From Streptomyces sp. NBC_00154 (GTDB taxonomy: Bacteria > Actinomycetota > Actinomycetes > Streptomycetales > Streptomycetaceae), in NCBI RefSeq assembly GCF_026342835.1, contig NZ_JAPEMI010000001.1:7384501-7448500 (forward strand): a stretch of DNA of 64,000 nucleotides, written 5' to 3'. This document shows positions 25,448 to 34,265 of this stretch, in pieces (the first letter of the stretch is position 1; the number at the start of each line of letters is the position of its first letter). The notes beneath the pieces are model-generated. The model was given only the letters and a program-made list of their open reading frames with translations, was not told the DNA's origin and ran no database searches. Made by a program: the position numbers and the translations under genes.

Positions 25448-25641
25448 CCGCTCCCACCGGCTCCCGGCTCGGTGCCGAGGGGCTGCGCAAGGCCTACGGC
25501 TCGCCCCTCGCCCGCGACGGCGGCGACTTCTCCATCCACCCCGGCAAGGTCATGGTGGGCGCCCACGAGGCACAGGTCCGATCCGACCGCGAGGTTGTCG
25601 TATGCGACGGCCGATTCCGGGACAGTGGGCGCGTCGCATGA
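25444..25641 (+). pseudogene. ABC transporter ATP-binding protein, N-terminal stub
   Basis: The first 37 codons (SRLGAEGLRKAYGSPLARDG, then FSIHPGKVM) match the N-terminus of drug-export ABC ATPases just before the Walker A loop. After that the sequence is unrelated and stops at 25641. Walker A, signature and Walker B are all missing. It was presumably the target gene of the PadR regulator, with the rest deleted. Confidence 0.6.
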
Positions 25642-25727
25642 GTCTGCGCCATGGAACAGGATTGCAGGTCCAGGACCGCAGTCAGTCGAGTGGGTCCATC
25701 GACCCGAGTCGACCGCAGGGAGGGCAG

Positions 25728-26843
25728 ATGCGCCTGGCCGCAATAGACGGGCTCCGTCTGGTGGCAGCGCTGATGGTGGCTGGATATCACTATCTGGGGA
25801 CGCCCACCCCGCACTTCTGGGGAGAGATCGAGCTCAGGGATTTTGCCCCGTTCCTGCATGAGATCAGCCGCTACGGCTGGCTCGGCGTCGAGTTCTTCTT
25901 CATCATCAGCGGATTCGTCATCTGCATGAGCTGCTGGGGGCGGACTTCCGCACAGTTCACCGTCTCCCGCATCTCACGGCTCTTCCCGGCCTACTGGTGC
26001 ACGGTTCTCCTGGTTGTCGTGCTCGTCCTGGCCGCACGGATGGGTCATTGGCCTGCCGCCACGCGCATCGACCCTCGTACGGTCCTGGGAAACCTGACGA
26101 TGGTTCCGGGGCCATTGGGGCTTGAACTGGTCAGCAAAGTCAGCTGGACACTCTGGGTGGAAGCTCGCTTCTACCTGCTGATGGCCGTGCTGCTCATCTC
26201 CGGGCTGTCATATCGGCGGATGGTGGCTTTCTGCGGAGCCTGGCTCCTGGCCGGTGTCATCGCCCTTGAAGTTCACTCGCCACTGCTCAACGAATTCGTA
26301 CTGAGCCGATACACCGGCCTCTTCGTCGCCGGGATCGTGCTCCACCTCATGCGCAGGTTCGGACAGAACCTCCTGTTGTGGCTTCTGCTGGGTTTCGCCT
26401 GGTGCTACGAACTCACTGTGCTCGAATTCCGGGTGGTCGACCATGTCACCACGTCCAGCAGCGAGGGCCGGCCCTCCTGGGCCGTGTGCGCGACCATACT
26501 CACACTCTGTCTCGGGCTGCTGGCGCTGGCCGGTGTCGGACCGTTGGCTGGACTGCAATGGCGTTGGCTGGTCACCGCCGGGGGCCTCACCTACCCCTTC
26601 TACCTCGTCCACCAAAGCATCGGAATTCCCTTGGCCAAGGGCTTGATCAAGGCCGTTCCGGGGCTGGGACTTTTGCCTTCGATGGCGGTGTCCGTCATCT
26701 GCATGCTGGGTCTGGCCGCGCTCATCTACAAAGGGGTGGAGCATCGGTTCGGACGCCTGCTGAGGCATCGCCTGACACTTGACGTGCACCTGCAAGACCT
26801 CGCTCCCGGGCAGGCTTTCAGCCCACGCGGTAGCGCGAGGTGA
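25728..26843 (+). CDS. Acyltransferase 3 family membrane protein
   Basis: A 371-residue integral membrane O-acyltransferase (OafA/YrhL type), which adds acetyl or other acyl groups to sugars on the extracellular side. It opens LAAIDGLRLVAALMVAGYHY, the family's first helix with the catalytic His. FFFIISGFVICMS (TM2) and RISRLFPAYW follow, with the Arg motif, then WTLWVEARFYLL with the conserved Glu and about eight more hydrophobic helices to LTYPFYLVHQSIG. ATG 25728 has AGGGAGGG upstream. It stands between the broken PadR/ABC pair and a deacetylase gene, which may share cell-envelope carbohydrate as substrate. Confidence 0.92.
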   Translation: MRLAAIDGLRLVAALMVAGYHYLGTPTPHFWGEIELRDFAPFLHEISRYGWLGVEFFFIISGFVICMSCWGRTSAQFTVSRISRLFPAYWCTVLLVVVLVLAARMGHWPAATRIDPRTVLGNLTMVPGPLGLELVSKVSWTLWVEARFYLLMAVLLISGLSYRRMVAFCGAWLLAGVIALEVHSPLLNEFVLSRYTGLFVAGIVLHLMRRFGQNLLLWLLLGFAWCYELTVLEFRVVDHVTTSSSEGRPSWAVCATILTLCLGLLALAGVGPLAGLQWRWLVTAGGLTYPFYLVHQSIGIPLAKGLIKAVPGLGLLPSMAVSVICMLGLAALIYKGVEHRFGRLLRHRLTLDVHLQDLAPGQAFSPRGSAR

Positions 26844-27279
26844 GACCACTCAGAAGCGATCCGCTCACCGCTCAGCAGGCTTGCTCAGTCGTAAACGGTC
26901 CCTGTTCGGGCGGTCCCGCAGTGGTCGGCGCATAGCGGCAGGGCCTCTTGGTAGCTCGGGGGCGCACCTGCCCAAGGACTTCCCGCCGTTCAAACGGTGC
27001 ATGCCTCATCATCGCGACCCAGCTCGTACAGGACGGCTGGGAGATTCACGAAGGCGCTTTCAAATCCGAGAGAAGGCCCCGCTGTCTGCCGATCGGAGGG
27101 CGATGTGTCGCGTCAGGCGGTGGTTGCCCGGCATGCCCATCCCGTCGCTTCTGCGCAATTCAGCTGCATCCCTCTCTCCATGGCCACCACGGAACACACG
27201 GGCTGAAGAACAACCTCAGCGCCGTGAAGGTCGTCAATCACCAATTACAGCAACAACGCGATCCAGGGAAAGGTCTCCC
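26844..27279. other. Gap, nothing recognised
   Basis: A short plausible peptide (IATQLVQDGWEIHEGAFKSE, about 27010-27070) occurs but I cannot extend or name it. The right edge carries the AGGGAAAGG ribosome site of the deacetylase gene. Confidence 0.4.
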
Positions 27280-28059
27280 ATGCACCTCAATGCGCGAATA
27301 CGACGGCCTCGAATACTCATCGCCGTCGCAACAGCCGTGGCCGCCGTTCTGGCAGTCGCGCTGATTCTGGCCCTGACGGTCACGACCTACGATCACACTT
27401 CGCCGCGAGCCGCCCGCGGCAAGGCATCGGGATCGGTGGCCGCGAACGTCGACTGCCGCAAGGCGAAGTGTGTGGCCCTCACCTTCGACGGCGGTCCCAG
27501 CCTGACGACCCCCAGGCTGCTGGACATCCTGAAGCAGGAGGATTTGCACGCGACCTTCTTCGTGCAGGGCAAGGGCCACATCGCGAAGTACCCCGAGATC
27601 CTGCGTCGCATCTCGGAAGAGGGGCACGAAATCGGCAATCACACGTGGAATCATGAGGACTTGACGGACATCGACGTGGACGACGCCCGTCAGGAGCTGA
27701 CCCGGACACAAGGCGCCATCGAGAAGATCACCGGTACCAGGCCCATCCTGATGCGTCCGCCGGAGGGCCGCACCAACCGCACGGTGGCCAAGGTCTGCCA
27801 GGACTTGGGGCTGGCGCAGGTGCTGTGGAGTGTCACGGCCAAGGACTACGAGACGACCGACTCGGCCCTGATCACCAAGCGGGTGCTCGACCAGACTCAC
27901 CGCGACGGCATCATCCTGCTGCACGACCTGCACAAAGGGACCGTGCCTGCCGTCCCAGGAATCATCAAGGCGCTCAAGCAGCGCGGCTACACCATCGTCA
28001 CGGTGTCGCAACTGCTCGCCCCTGCCAAGCCCCAGCCGGGGATGGTCTACCGGCCCTGA
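27280..28059 (+). CDS. Polysaccharide deacetylase (NodB domain), exported
   Basis: A 259-residue carbohydrate esterase family 4 protein. A basic start and hydrophobic stretch (ILIAVATAVAAVLAVALILA) serve as signal or anchor. The NodB core begins VALTFDGGPSLTTPRLLDIL, where the usual TFDDGP is TFDGGP; the first (base) Asp remains and the second (metal) Asp is Gly. Motif 2 is EIGNHTWNHED with both metal His residues, motif 3 is LMRPPEGRTN, and motif 5 is GIILLHDLH. The altered motif 1 may change metal use or lower activity. ATG 27280 follows AGGGAAAGG at eight bases. The likely substrate is chitooligosaccharide or peptidoglycan. Confidence 0.9.
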   Translation: MHLNARIRRPRILIAVATAVAAVLAVALILALTVTTYDHTSPRAARGKASGSVAANVDCRKAKCVALTFDGGPSLTTPRLLDILKQEDLHATFFVQGKGHIAKYPEILRRISEEGHEIGNHTWNHEDLTDIDVDDARQELTRTQGAIEKITGTRPILMRPPEGRTNRTVAKVCQDLGLAQVLWSVTAKDYETTDSALITKRVLDQTHRDGIILLHDLHKGTVPAVPGIIKALKQRGYTIVTVSQLLAPAKPQPGMVYRP

Positions 28060-28141
28060 ACAACCGCAACAGATCCGCGCCCCTGGCGCGATGTACACGG
28101 CCCGGGGCTGAACGCCTACTTGGCCAGACGGGCCAACTAAT

Positions 28142-28316
28142 AAGGGTTGTCCCGTAATCCCGGTCGGGCGGGCCGACGACGACAGTTGCCTCGCTGCGTT
28201 GTCGGAACACCCGAATACGCCCAGTATGAGGACGCCTATGAGGACGCCCCTTCGCCTTGCGATGCACCGCATCTGACGCCGCGCGCTGATCCACCAGGGA
28301 GTAAGGGGTAGCCCTT
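28142..28316. mobile_element. MITE-like element related to IS5-type ends (175 bp)
   Basis: The left end is AAGGGTTGTCCCGTAAT, a terminal repeat typical of streptomycete IS5-type elements. The right end AGTAAGGGGTAGCCCTT is its imperfect inverse (12 of 17 positions). There is no gene between them. The size and ends fit a non-autonomous miniature element or an internal-deletion relic. Confidence 0.5.
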
Positions 28317-28318
28317 GG

Positions 28319-28409
28319 AGTGCTCCTTACCGTGTTAGCGGGTTGATTCCGGTCCTTCGTACGATCGGGAGACCCAGGGGCCTGGGTGTGGCTAGGAGCG
28401 CTCATGCCG
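28319..28409 (+). repeat. Dispersed 91-bp repeat, copy 1
   Basis: This aligns without gaps to 40666-40756. The central part, GGGTTGATTCCGGTCCTTCG onward through TACGATCGGGAGACCCAGGGG, is identical for about 50 bases, and both ends are less conserved. It contains the small hairpin CCCAGGGGCCTGGG. It starts two bases after the MITE-like element and lies upstream of the IS110 gene. Confidence 0.7.
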
Positions 28410-28555
28410 TGGTTGTGGCTTTGACTGATTGGCCGCCCAGTGCCCCGCGACGACACGGCCACTCATTGGGATAAGCGAACAGAGATCGCTTCGTAAGGAC
28501 ACGTCGGCGTGGTCGTCTGCAGGGACCAGTCAACCGATCGACGAGGGAGGCTCGG

Positions 28556-29761
28556 GTGCCCGAGCTCTGGGCGGGAACGGATGCCGGCAAAGCCTCGCAT
28601 CACTGCACGGTGATCGACACGGACGGGACGAAGATGCTCTCGCGTCGGGTGCCCAACAACGAGCCCGAGCTCCTGGAGCTGATAAGCGACGTTCTCGCAC
28701 TGGCCGAGGACAGCCCGGTGACCTGGGCCGTCGACCTGAACGCCGGCGGGGGCGCGTTGCTGATCGCTTTGCTGGTCGGCCATGGTCAGCGGCTGCTCTA
28801 CATTCCTGGCCGGACCGTCCACCATGCCTCCCGCGGATACCGTGGGGACGGCAAGACTGATGCGAAGGATGCTTACGTCATCGCGGATCAGGCGCGGATG
28901 CGCCGGGACCTGCAGCCTCTGCAGGAGTGGGACGAGATCGCGGTGGACTTGAAGATCCTCACCGCCCGGCGCTACGACCTCGCCGCAGATCGCACCCGCG
29001 CCATCAACCGGATGCGGGCACAACTGCTGGAGTACTTTCCCGCCTTGGAGCGGGCCTTCGATTACGCCGCCTCCAAGGCGGCGCTTGTCCTGCTGACCGG
29101 CTACCAAACGCCTGCTGGCCTGCGCCGGCTCGGCCCGAGTCGGCTCGCTGCCTGGTTGAAGAACCGCAAAGTCCGTGGCGCCCAGGCGGTCGCCGATGCA
29201 GCTATTGCTGCGGCGCAGGCCCAGCACACCGTCGTTGTTGGGGAGAGCATTGCGGCTGCCGTGGTGGACACCCTGGCCCGGGCGGTGCTGACGTTGGACG
29301 AAGAAATCGCGGGCATCGACGCGCAGATCGCAGCCCGATTCCGTGAGCACCGCGACGCGGAGCTCATCCTCAGCATGCCCGGCATGGGGCCCTTGCTGGG
29401 GGCGGAGTTCATCGCCTGCACCGGCGGAGACATGGACGCCTTCGGCAGCTCAGGCCGACTCGCCGGCGTCGCCGGACTCGCACCAGTCCCACGGGACTCC
29501 GGTCGCATCAGCGGCAACATGCGCCGACCACACCGCTACCACCGCCGGCTCCTGCGCGTCTTCTACCTCTCCGCCCAGATCGCCGCCCGCTTCTGCCCCA
29601 CTTCCAAGACCTTCTACGACCGCAAACGAGCCGAGGGCAAGACCCACAAACAGGCAATTCTCGCCTTGGCCCGCCGCCGCCTCGACGTTCTGTGGGCCCT
29701 CATCCGCGACCAACGCCACTGGACAGTACAGCCGCCTCAACCCCAACCAGCCGCCGCATGA
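28556..29761 (+). CDS. IS110-family transposase
   Basis: A 401-residue DEDD-type recombinase. The N-terminal RuvC-like domain has WAGTDAGKASHHCTVIDTDG (first Asp), WAVDLNAGGGALLIALL, and GDGKTDAKDAYVIADQAR with the paired Asp residues. The C-terminal transposase_20 domain has ILSMPGMGPLLGAEFIA and SGRLAGVAGLAPVPRDSG, with the Ser nucleophile in the SSGRLAG region. GTG 28556 follows GGGAGG. IS110 elements encode a bridge RNA in the non-coding end; here the 146 bases upstream (28410-28555) are the place to look. Boundaries are not visible because the family leaves no long terminal repeats. Confidence 0.95.
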   Translation: MPELWAGTDAGKASHHCTVIDTDGTKMLSRRVPNNEPELLELISDVLALAEDSPVTWAVDLNAGGGALLIALLVGHGQRLLYIPGRTVHHASRGYRGDGKTDAKDAYVIADQARMRRDLQPLQEWDEIAVDLKILTARRYDLAADRTRAINRMRAQLLEYFPALERAFDYAASKAALVLLTGYQTPAGLRRLGPSRLAAWLKNRKVRGAQAVADAAIAAAQAQHTVVVGESIAAAVVDTLARAVLTLDEEIAGIDAQIAARFREHRDAELILSMPGMGPLLGAEFIACTGGDMDAFGSSGRLAGVAGLAPVPRDSGRISGNMRRPHRYHRRLLRVFYLSAQIAARFCPTSKTFYDRKRAEGKTHKQAILALARRRLDVLWALIRDQRHWTVQPPQPQPAAA

Positions 29762-29839
29762 CGATCACGTGCTTGTCAGCGCAAGCCGAGCCAACACCCG
29801 TCGGAGTCGTTTCTGAGCGCCTGCCGTAGGTTCCCGGCC

Positions 29840-30322
29840 ATGGACACGAACACACAGCCAGATGCGATTGAGCTGATCCGGCTGGCCGACCTCACCCAGA
29901 GCATCAGCGTTCGTCTGCGTTCGACCGAGCCCACCCTCGAAACTCCGGCAGTCCGGCACTACGACGCGGAGGCCGTCGTCACCAGCGGCTTCGTGAACGG
30001 AACTGTCTACCTCGGGTTCGACTCCGAGGACCTCTCAGACTGGGGCCAGCTTCTCGACGCCATCGAAGAAGCCGAACAGGAGGCCGACCTCGACGAGCCG
30101 TTCACGGCGGACTGGCCCCAATCAGGCCGCACCGCCTACCTCCGATTCATCGCCGAAGACCCCTACGTGGTCGAAGTCCACGACGGCACCAGCACCCAGA
30201 TTGTCGTCTCCGTGCCGCTCGACATGGGCGAAGAGTGGATAGCCGAATCCAGGGAGCGTCTGGCGGCGGCCCGAGCCGCTCTTGGCGTTGGCGCAGAGGA
30301 TCTCTTTGGCGCACGTCCCTGA
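29840..30322 (+). CDS. DUF5959 family protein
   Basis: A 160-residue soluble acidic protein. The pattern ELIRLADLTQSISVRLRS, then YDAEAVVTSGFVNGTVYLGF, DLSDWGQLLDAIEEAEQ and RTAYLRFIAEDPYVVEVHDG matches the DUF5959 proteins that are widespread and uncharacterised in Streptomyces. These resemble small beta-rich immunity-type proteins, but no partner toxin is visible here. It starts at ATG 29840, 78 bp after the IS110 gene, and ends before an ArsR-family gene. Function unknown. Confidence 0.75.
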   Translation: MDTNTQPDAIELIRLADLTQSISVRLRSTEPTLETPAVRHYDAEAVVTSGFVNGTVYLGFDSEDLSDWGQLLDAIEEAEQEADLDEPFTADWPQSGRTAYLRFIAEDPYVVEVHDGTSTQIVVSVPLDMGEEWIAESRERLAAARAALGVGAEDLFGARP

Positions 30323-30445
30323 CCGCGATCTCGCCCTCTCGCACCACACTCCTACTGCTTGACAACGACGATTGGGAATCAGTCACAGAGATGTCGCTGA
30401 GCACTTCAGCCGGCACTTGAGCAGCCCCGGAGGCTGCCCGCCACG

Positions 30446-30483
30446 CCGACAATAAAATCTGTCTTGACAAATTTTTTTGTCGG
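30446..30483. promoter_or_regulatory. Inverted repeats and -35-like box before the ArsR gene
   Basis: CCGACAA (30446-30452) and TTGTCGG (30477-30483) are inverted copies. Within them TGACAAATTTTTTTGTCG is a second imperfect palindrome that includes a TTGACA-like -35 box. This AT-rich island in GC-rich DNA is the probable operator and promoter of the ArsR/SRPBCC operon. Confidence 0.55.
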
Positions 30484-30495
30484 TTGGATTCTGGA

Positions 30496-31173
30496 GTGGT
30501 GCTGGACGTAGCTGTGATCGAAGAACCCGCCGCGGCCGAGGCGTCCCTGGACCCGATACGGTCCCGGATCCTTGCCGCCCTGGCCGAGCCCGGCTCGGCC
30601 GCCATGTTGGCCGTCCGCCTGGGGCTGCCCCGGCAGAAGGTCAACTACCACCTGAAGGAGCTGGAGCGTCACGGGCTGGTCGAGCTCGCCGAGGAACGAC
30701 GCAAGGGCAACGTCACCGAGCGGGTGTACCGCGCGACCGCCGCCTCCTACGTGATCTCCCCCAGCGCTCTGGCCGCCGTCAGCCCGGACCCCTCCCGCTC
30801 TCCCGACCAGCTCTCCGCCCGCTGGCTGCTGGCGCTGGGTGCCCGTCTGGTGCAGGAGGTCGGGACGCTGCTGAGCGGTGCCGCCCGAGCCCGGCGGCGG
30901 GTCGCCACTTTCGGCATCGACGCCGAGGTGCGATTCGCCTCCGCGGCCGACCGGATGGCCTTCGCCGACGAGCTGGCCCAGTCGGTGGCGGCCCTCGTCG
31001 GCCGCTACCACGACGAGTCCGCACCGGGAGGCCGGACCCACCGCGTGATCGTCGGGCTCCACCAGATCCCCGCGCCGCAGCCCGGCCCTCCGGGGAGCAC
31101 GGCCGGCCCGCGGCAGGAGGCCGGGGGAACGAACCAGACCGAATCCGAAGCAGGACAGGAAGACCGACCATGA
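30496..31173 (+). CDS. ArsR-like helix-turn-helix regulator
   Basis: A 225-residue regulator. Residues 15-90 hold the ArsR-type HTH: LDPIRSRILAALAEPGSAAM, then LGLPRQKVNYHLKELERHGL and the wing AEERRKGNVTERVYRAT. A C-terminal domain of about 110 residues follows (SARWLLALGARLVQEVGTLL, then FASAADRMAFADEL), typical of regulators paired with SRPBCC proteins. The Pro/Gly-rich tail may be disordered. The two adjacent GTG codons at 30496 and 30499, or TTG 30484, could be the start. The stop overlaps the next gene by ATGA, so both are one operon, probably self-regulated. Confidence 0.88.
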   Translation: MVLDVAVIEEPAAAEASLDPIRSRILAALAEPGSAAMLAVRLGLPRQKVNYHLKELERHGLVELAEERRKGNVTERVYRATAASYVISPSALAAVSPDPSRSPDQLSARWLLALGARLVQEVGTLLSGAARARRRVATFGIDAEVRFASAADRMAFADELAQSVAALVGRYHDESAPGGRTHRVIVGLHQIPAPQPGPPGSTAGPRQEAGGTNQTESEAGQEDRP

Positions 31174-31907
31174 CGCACCCGTTCGAGATTGAACTGGAGA
31201 CGACCCTGCCGGCGAGCCCGGAACAGGTCTGGGAGGCGATCGCGACAGGACCGGGGATCGACTCCTGGTTCATGGGCCGCAACGAAGTCGAGGCGCGCGA
31301 GGGCGGCGTCGCCGCCATGGACACCGGGGGCCACCGGGAAGAGGCGGTGATCACCGCCTATGAGCCCGGCAAGCGCTTCGCGACCCGCACGTCCACCGGC
31401 GAGGACGGCCGGTTCATGGCCTTCGAGTACCTGATCGAGGGACGGGGGCGCGGCAGCACCGTGCTCCGCGTCGTCCACAGCGGCCTGCTCGGTGACGACT
31501 GGCAGGACGAGTACGACGCCCTGCGCCGCGGCTGGCCCTTCCACCTCCACACGCTCCGCGAGTACCTGGCGCACTTCCCGGGAGGCGCCGGGGTCCCCGT
31601 CTTCGCCGTGGCACCGGCGGGCGGGAAGTCGCCGCAGGAGGTCCGGGCGGTACTCGTTCGCGGGCTGTCACTGCCGACCCCGGTCGACGTGGGTGCGCGG
31701 GTGCACGCCGAGCCGGCCGGTCTGGCGCCGCTGGACGGCGAAGTGGTCTGGGCGGACGAGGAGCGTACCGAGGTCCGTACCGCCGACGGGATCTACACCT
31801 TCCACCACGGCTCCGGCGTGGCGCTGATGTTCCATCACCTGTTCGGGCCGGACACGGAGCGGGCTGAGGCAGCCTGGCAGCAGTGGCTGACCGGACTCCT
31901 CGCCTGA
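31170..31907 (+). CDS. SRPBCC (AHSA1-like) protein
   Basis: A 245-residue protein of the START/Bet v1-like fold. It starts FEIELETTLPASPEQVWEAI with SWFMGRNEVEAREGG, the AHSA1 pattern, and WPFHLHTLREYLAHFPGG closes the first domain. A second part (residues 155-245) repeats a shorter beta-rich unit ending TFHHGSGVALMFHHLFG. Such proteins bind hydrophobic ligands or act as Hsp90-co-chaperone relatives. Translation is coupled to the upstream ArsR gene by an ATGA overlap, the standard pairing for this type. The ligand is unknown. Confidence 0.9.
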   Translation: MTHPFEIELETTLPASPEQVWEAIATGPGIDSWFMGRNEVEAREGGVAAMDTGGHREEAVITAYEPGKRFATRTSTGEDGRFMAFEYLIEGRGRGSTVLRVVHSGLLGDDWQDEYDALRRGWPFHLHTLREYLAHFPGGAGVPVFAVAPAGGKSPQEVRAVLVRGLSLPTPVDVGARVHAEPAGLAPLDGEVVWADEERTEVRTADGIYTFHHGSGVALMFHHLFGPDTERAEAAWQQWLTGLLA

Positions 31908-32022
31908 TATCCGCATGCCGGACCCGGGGACCGGGCCGCCCGTTCGGCGGGAGCGCAGATCCCGACAGCGACGGAACAGCCGCAAACAATCGAAGATCGA
32001 CACGAGACAGCAAGGAAGACTC

Positions 32023-32595
32023 ATGCGTACCCTGATCAGCACCGCCTTCATCTCGCTCGACGGCGTCGTGGAGGCCCCGGGTGGCGAGCCCGGTTACCGT
32101 AACTCCGGATGGACCTTCAAGGACGTCGAGTTCGTCCCCGATGCATTTGAGATCAAGGGGCGGGAGCAGAAGGAAGCCACCGCGATCCTGATGGGCCGGG
32201 TCAGCTACGAGGCGTTCAGCCCGGTGTGGCCGGGTATGGAGGAGTTCGCCGACTACAAGGCGATGCCGAAGTACGTCGTCTCCACCACCCTCACCGACGA
32301 CGACCTGGTCGCGAACTGGGGTGAGACCACGATCCTGCGCTCAGTCGATGAGGTCGCCGCCCTCAAGGAGACCGAGGGCGGCCCGATCATCGTCCACGGC
32401 AGCGCCTCGCTGAACCACAGCCTCTCGGACGCAGGCCTGATCGACCGCTACCACCTGGTCGTCTATCCGCTGCTGCTCGGCGCGGGCAAGCGGTTGTTCA
32501 GCACTACGGACAAGGACGCGCAGAAGCTGAAGCTGGTCGAACACGAGGCGTACCCCAACGGCCTCCAGAAGAACGTCCTCGACGTCATCCGCTGA
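32023..32595 (+). CDS. Dihydrofolate-reductase-family (RibD C-terminal) protein
   Basis: A 190-residue NADPH-dependent reductase of the RibD-C/DHFR fold. It opens LISTAFISLDGVVEAPGGEP, the family's 'SLDGxxAxP' substrate loop. ATAILMGRVSYEAFSPVWPG carries the nucleotide-binding 'LGRxTYE' motif, and EGGPIIVHGSASLNHSL plus VYPLLLGAGKRLF complete the Rossmann-like half. ATG 32023 has AAGGAAG upstream. It follows the ArsR/SRPBCC operon by 115 bp and may belong to it. These small actinomycete proteins are rarely true DHFRs, and the substrate is unknown. Confidence 0.9.
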   Translation: MRTLISTAFISLDGVVEAPGGEPGYRNSGWTFKDVEFVPDAFEIKGREQKEATAILMGRVSYEAFSPVWPGMEEFADYKAMPKYVVSTTLTDDDLVANWGETTILRSVDEVAALKETEGGPIIVHGSASLNHSLSDAGLIDRYHLVVYPLLLGAGKRLFSTTDKDAQKLKLVEHEAYPNGLQKNVLDVIR

Positions 32596-32705
32596 CCAAG
32601 CCCTGGCACCCGGTCCCGCCGCCACCTCCTCTCACTTGGCCATTCGGTCGTCCCGCTCCGAGGTAGACACCGCCCCAAGGCGCGCGGGCCGACCGGTTGC
32701 CCTAG

Positions 32706-34261
32706 TACTCGAGCCGGACTTCTCCATTACCGCTGGTCAACGGCTTGAGTGTGGGGACTGTAGCGGGGTGGGTTTGGCTGCGGGGCGGTCTTGGCGGACC
32801 GTCCCGCGAACGGGTGGCCGCGCCGCATGTAGTGGCAGCGGTCCGAGCAGTCCATAGGCGTGATCAATGATGTGCCCACGAGTGCCTGGGACCATGAACT
32901 CGAGAATCTGTTCCTGCGGGCCGGAGCCTGCTTCGCCCGGGTAGAACCACGACGCCGGATGCGGGATTACGTGCGCGGGCTGCTGGGCCCGGTAGGCCGC
33001 AAGAACGGCTGGCAGCTTGCTGAGTACGCCGGCCATGCCACCCCGGACGGACTCCAGCACTTGCTGTCCCACAGCCGCTGGGACGCCGACCGTCTCCGCG
33101 ATGACCTGCAGTCCTATGCAGCAGAGCAACTCGGCACATCAGAGGGTGTGTTGATCATCGACGACACCGGCTTCGTCAAGAAGGGCACCACCTCGGCCGG
33201 GGTGCAACGGCAATATTCCGGGACCGCGGGCCGGACCGAGAACTGCCAGATCGGTGTCTTCGCCGCCTACGCCACCACACGCGGGCACGCCCTGGTCGAC
33301 CGCGAGCTCTATCTGCCCAAATCCTGGGCCGAAGACCGGGAGCGCTGCCGAGCGGCCAGGATCCCCGACGAGCGTGACTTCACCACCAAGAACGACCTCG
33401 CCCGCGCCATGATCCTGCGGGCCCTTCACTCCCCGCTCGCCTTCTCCTGGGTCACCGCAGATTCCGCCTAAGGCCAGGACTCCCGCTTCCGCCGTTTCCT
33501 GGAAGACGCCGGTCTGTCCTACGTCGTCGCGGTCCCCAAGTCGCAGCAGGTCCACGGCCCCCGCATCGATCACCTCATCGGCCAGGCCCCGCCCGAGGCA
33601 TGTCGACGCCTGTCCTGCGGCAACGGCGCCAAGGGACCAAGGCTCTACGACTGGGCGGCGGCCCGGCTGCCCGCCGTCTGGGAGTTCGACGGCCACGAGC
33701 CCACTCGGCAACGCTGGATGCTCGCCCGCCGCAGCATCACCAGGCCCGACGAGGTGGCCTACTACCTGGCCAGTGCCCCGCTGGACGCCACCGTCGCCTA
33801 CCTGGCTCGCATCGCGGGCTGCCGCTGGAAGATCGAGGAATGCTTCCAGAGTGCGAAGAACGAATGCGGCCTGGACCAGTACGAAGTCCGCCGCTACGTC
33901 GGCTGGTACCGGCACATCACACTCGTCATGCTCGCGCACATCTTCCTCGCGGCGATGGCCGTTCAGGAACGCGAAAAAGGGGTGACGCGGCCGACACACC
34001 CGACCTCGTGGACCTCACCCGGCAGAAATCCGTCGTCTGCTGGCAGTTGAACCCCGCCGCCCTGCACGACGCGATCACGCAATGGGCTGGTCGCACTGGA
34101 GACGCCGCCATCAAGCACGCGCCCGACACTGTCACTACATGCGGCGCGGCCACCCGTTCGCGGGACGGTCTGCCAAGACCGCCCCGCAGCCAAACCCACC
34201 CCGCTACAGTCCCCACACTCAAGCCGTTGACCAGCGGTAATGGAGAAGTCCTGCTGGAGTA
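32706..34261 (+). mobile_element. IS701-family element, degenerate (1556 bp)
   Basis: Very long terminal inverted repeats of about 133 bp (32706-32838 and 34129-34261) differ at only a few positions. The 4-bp duplication CTAG flanks it (32702-32705 and 34262-34265), matching the YTAR-type target of the family. The transposase has an internal stop and C-terminal frameshifts. It lies between the DHFR-like gene and the 3' end of the OYE gene; the right duplication ends one base before the OYE stop codon. Confidence 0.9.
32860..34050 (+). pseudogene. IS701-family transposase with a premature stop
   Basis: The first part (32860-33471) has the family's N-terminal region and the first catalytic Asp in GVLIIDDTGFVKKGTTSAGV. 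The frame stops at ADSA-stop, where relatives read ADSAYG; TAC to TAA is the simplest cause. The same frame then continues unbroken as GQDSRFRRFLEDAGLSYVVA to CRWKIEECFQSAKNECGLDQ (catalytic Glu). Near 33985 it shifts again, with the usual 'TPAEIRRLL' tail visible in another frame. The catalytic residues survive but the gene is dead without readthrough. Confidence 0.9.
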
Positions 34262-34265
34262 CTAG

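Noticed and set aside
28330..28360. A T-loop-like GGGTTGATTCC in the 91-bp repeat, possibly a tRNA
   Set aside because: No acceptor or anticodon stem can be drawn around it.
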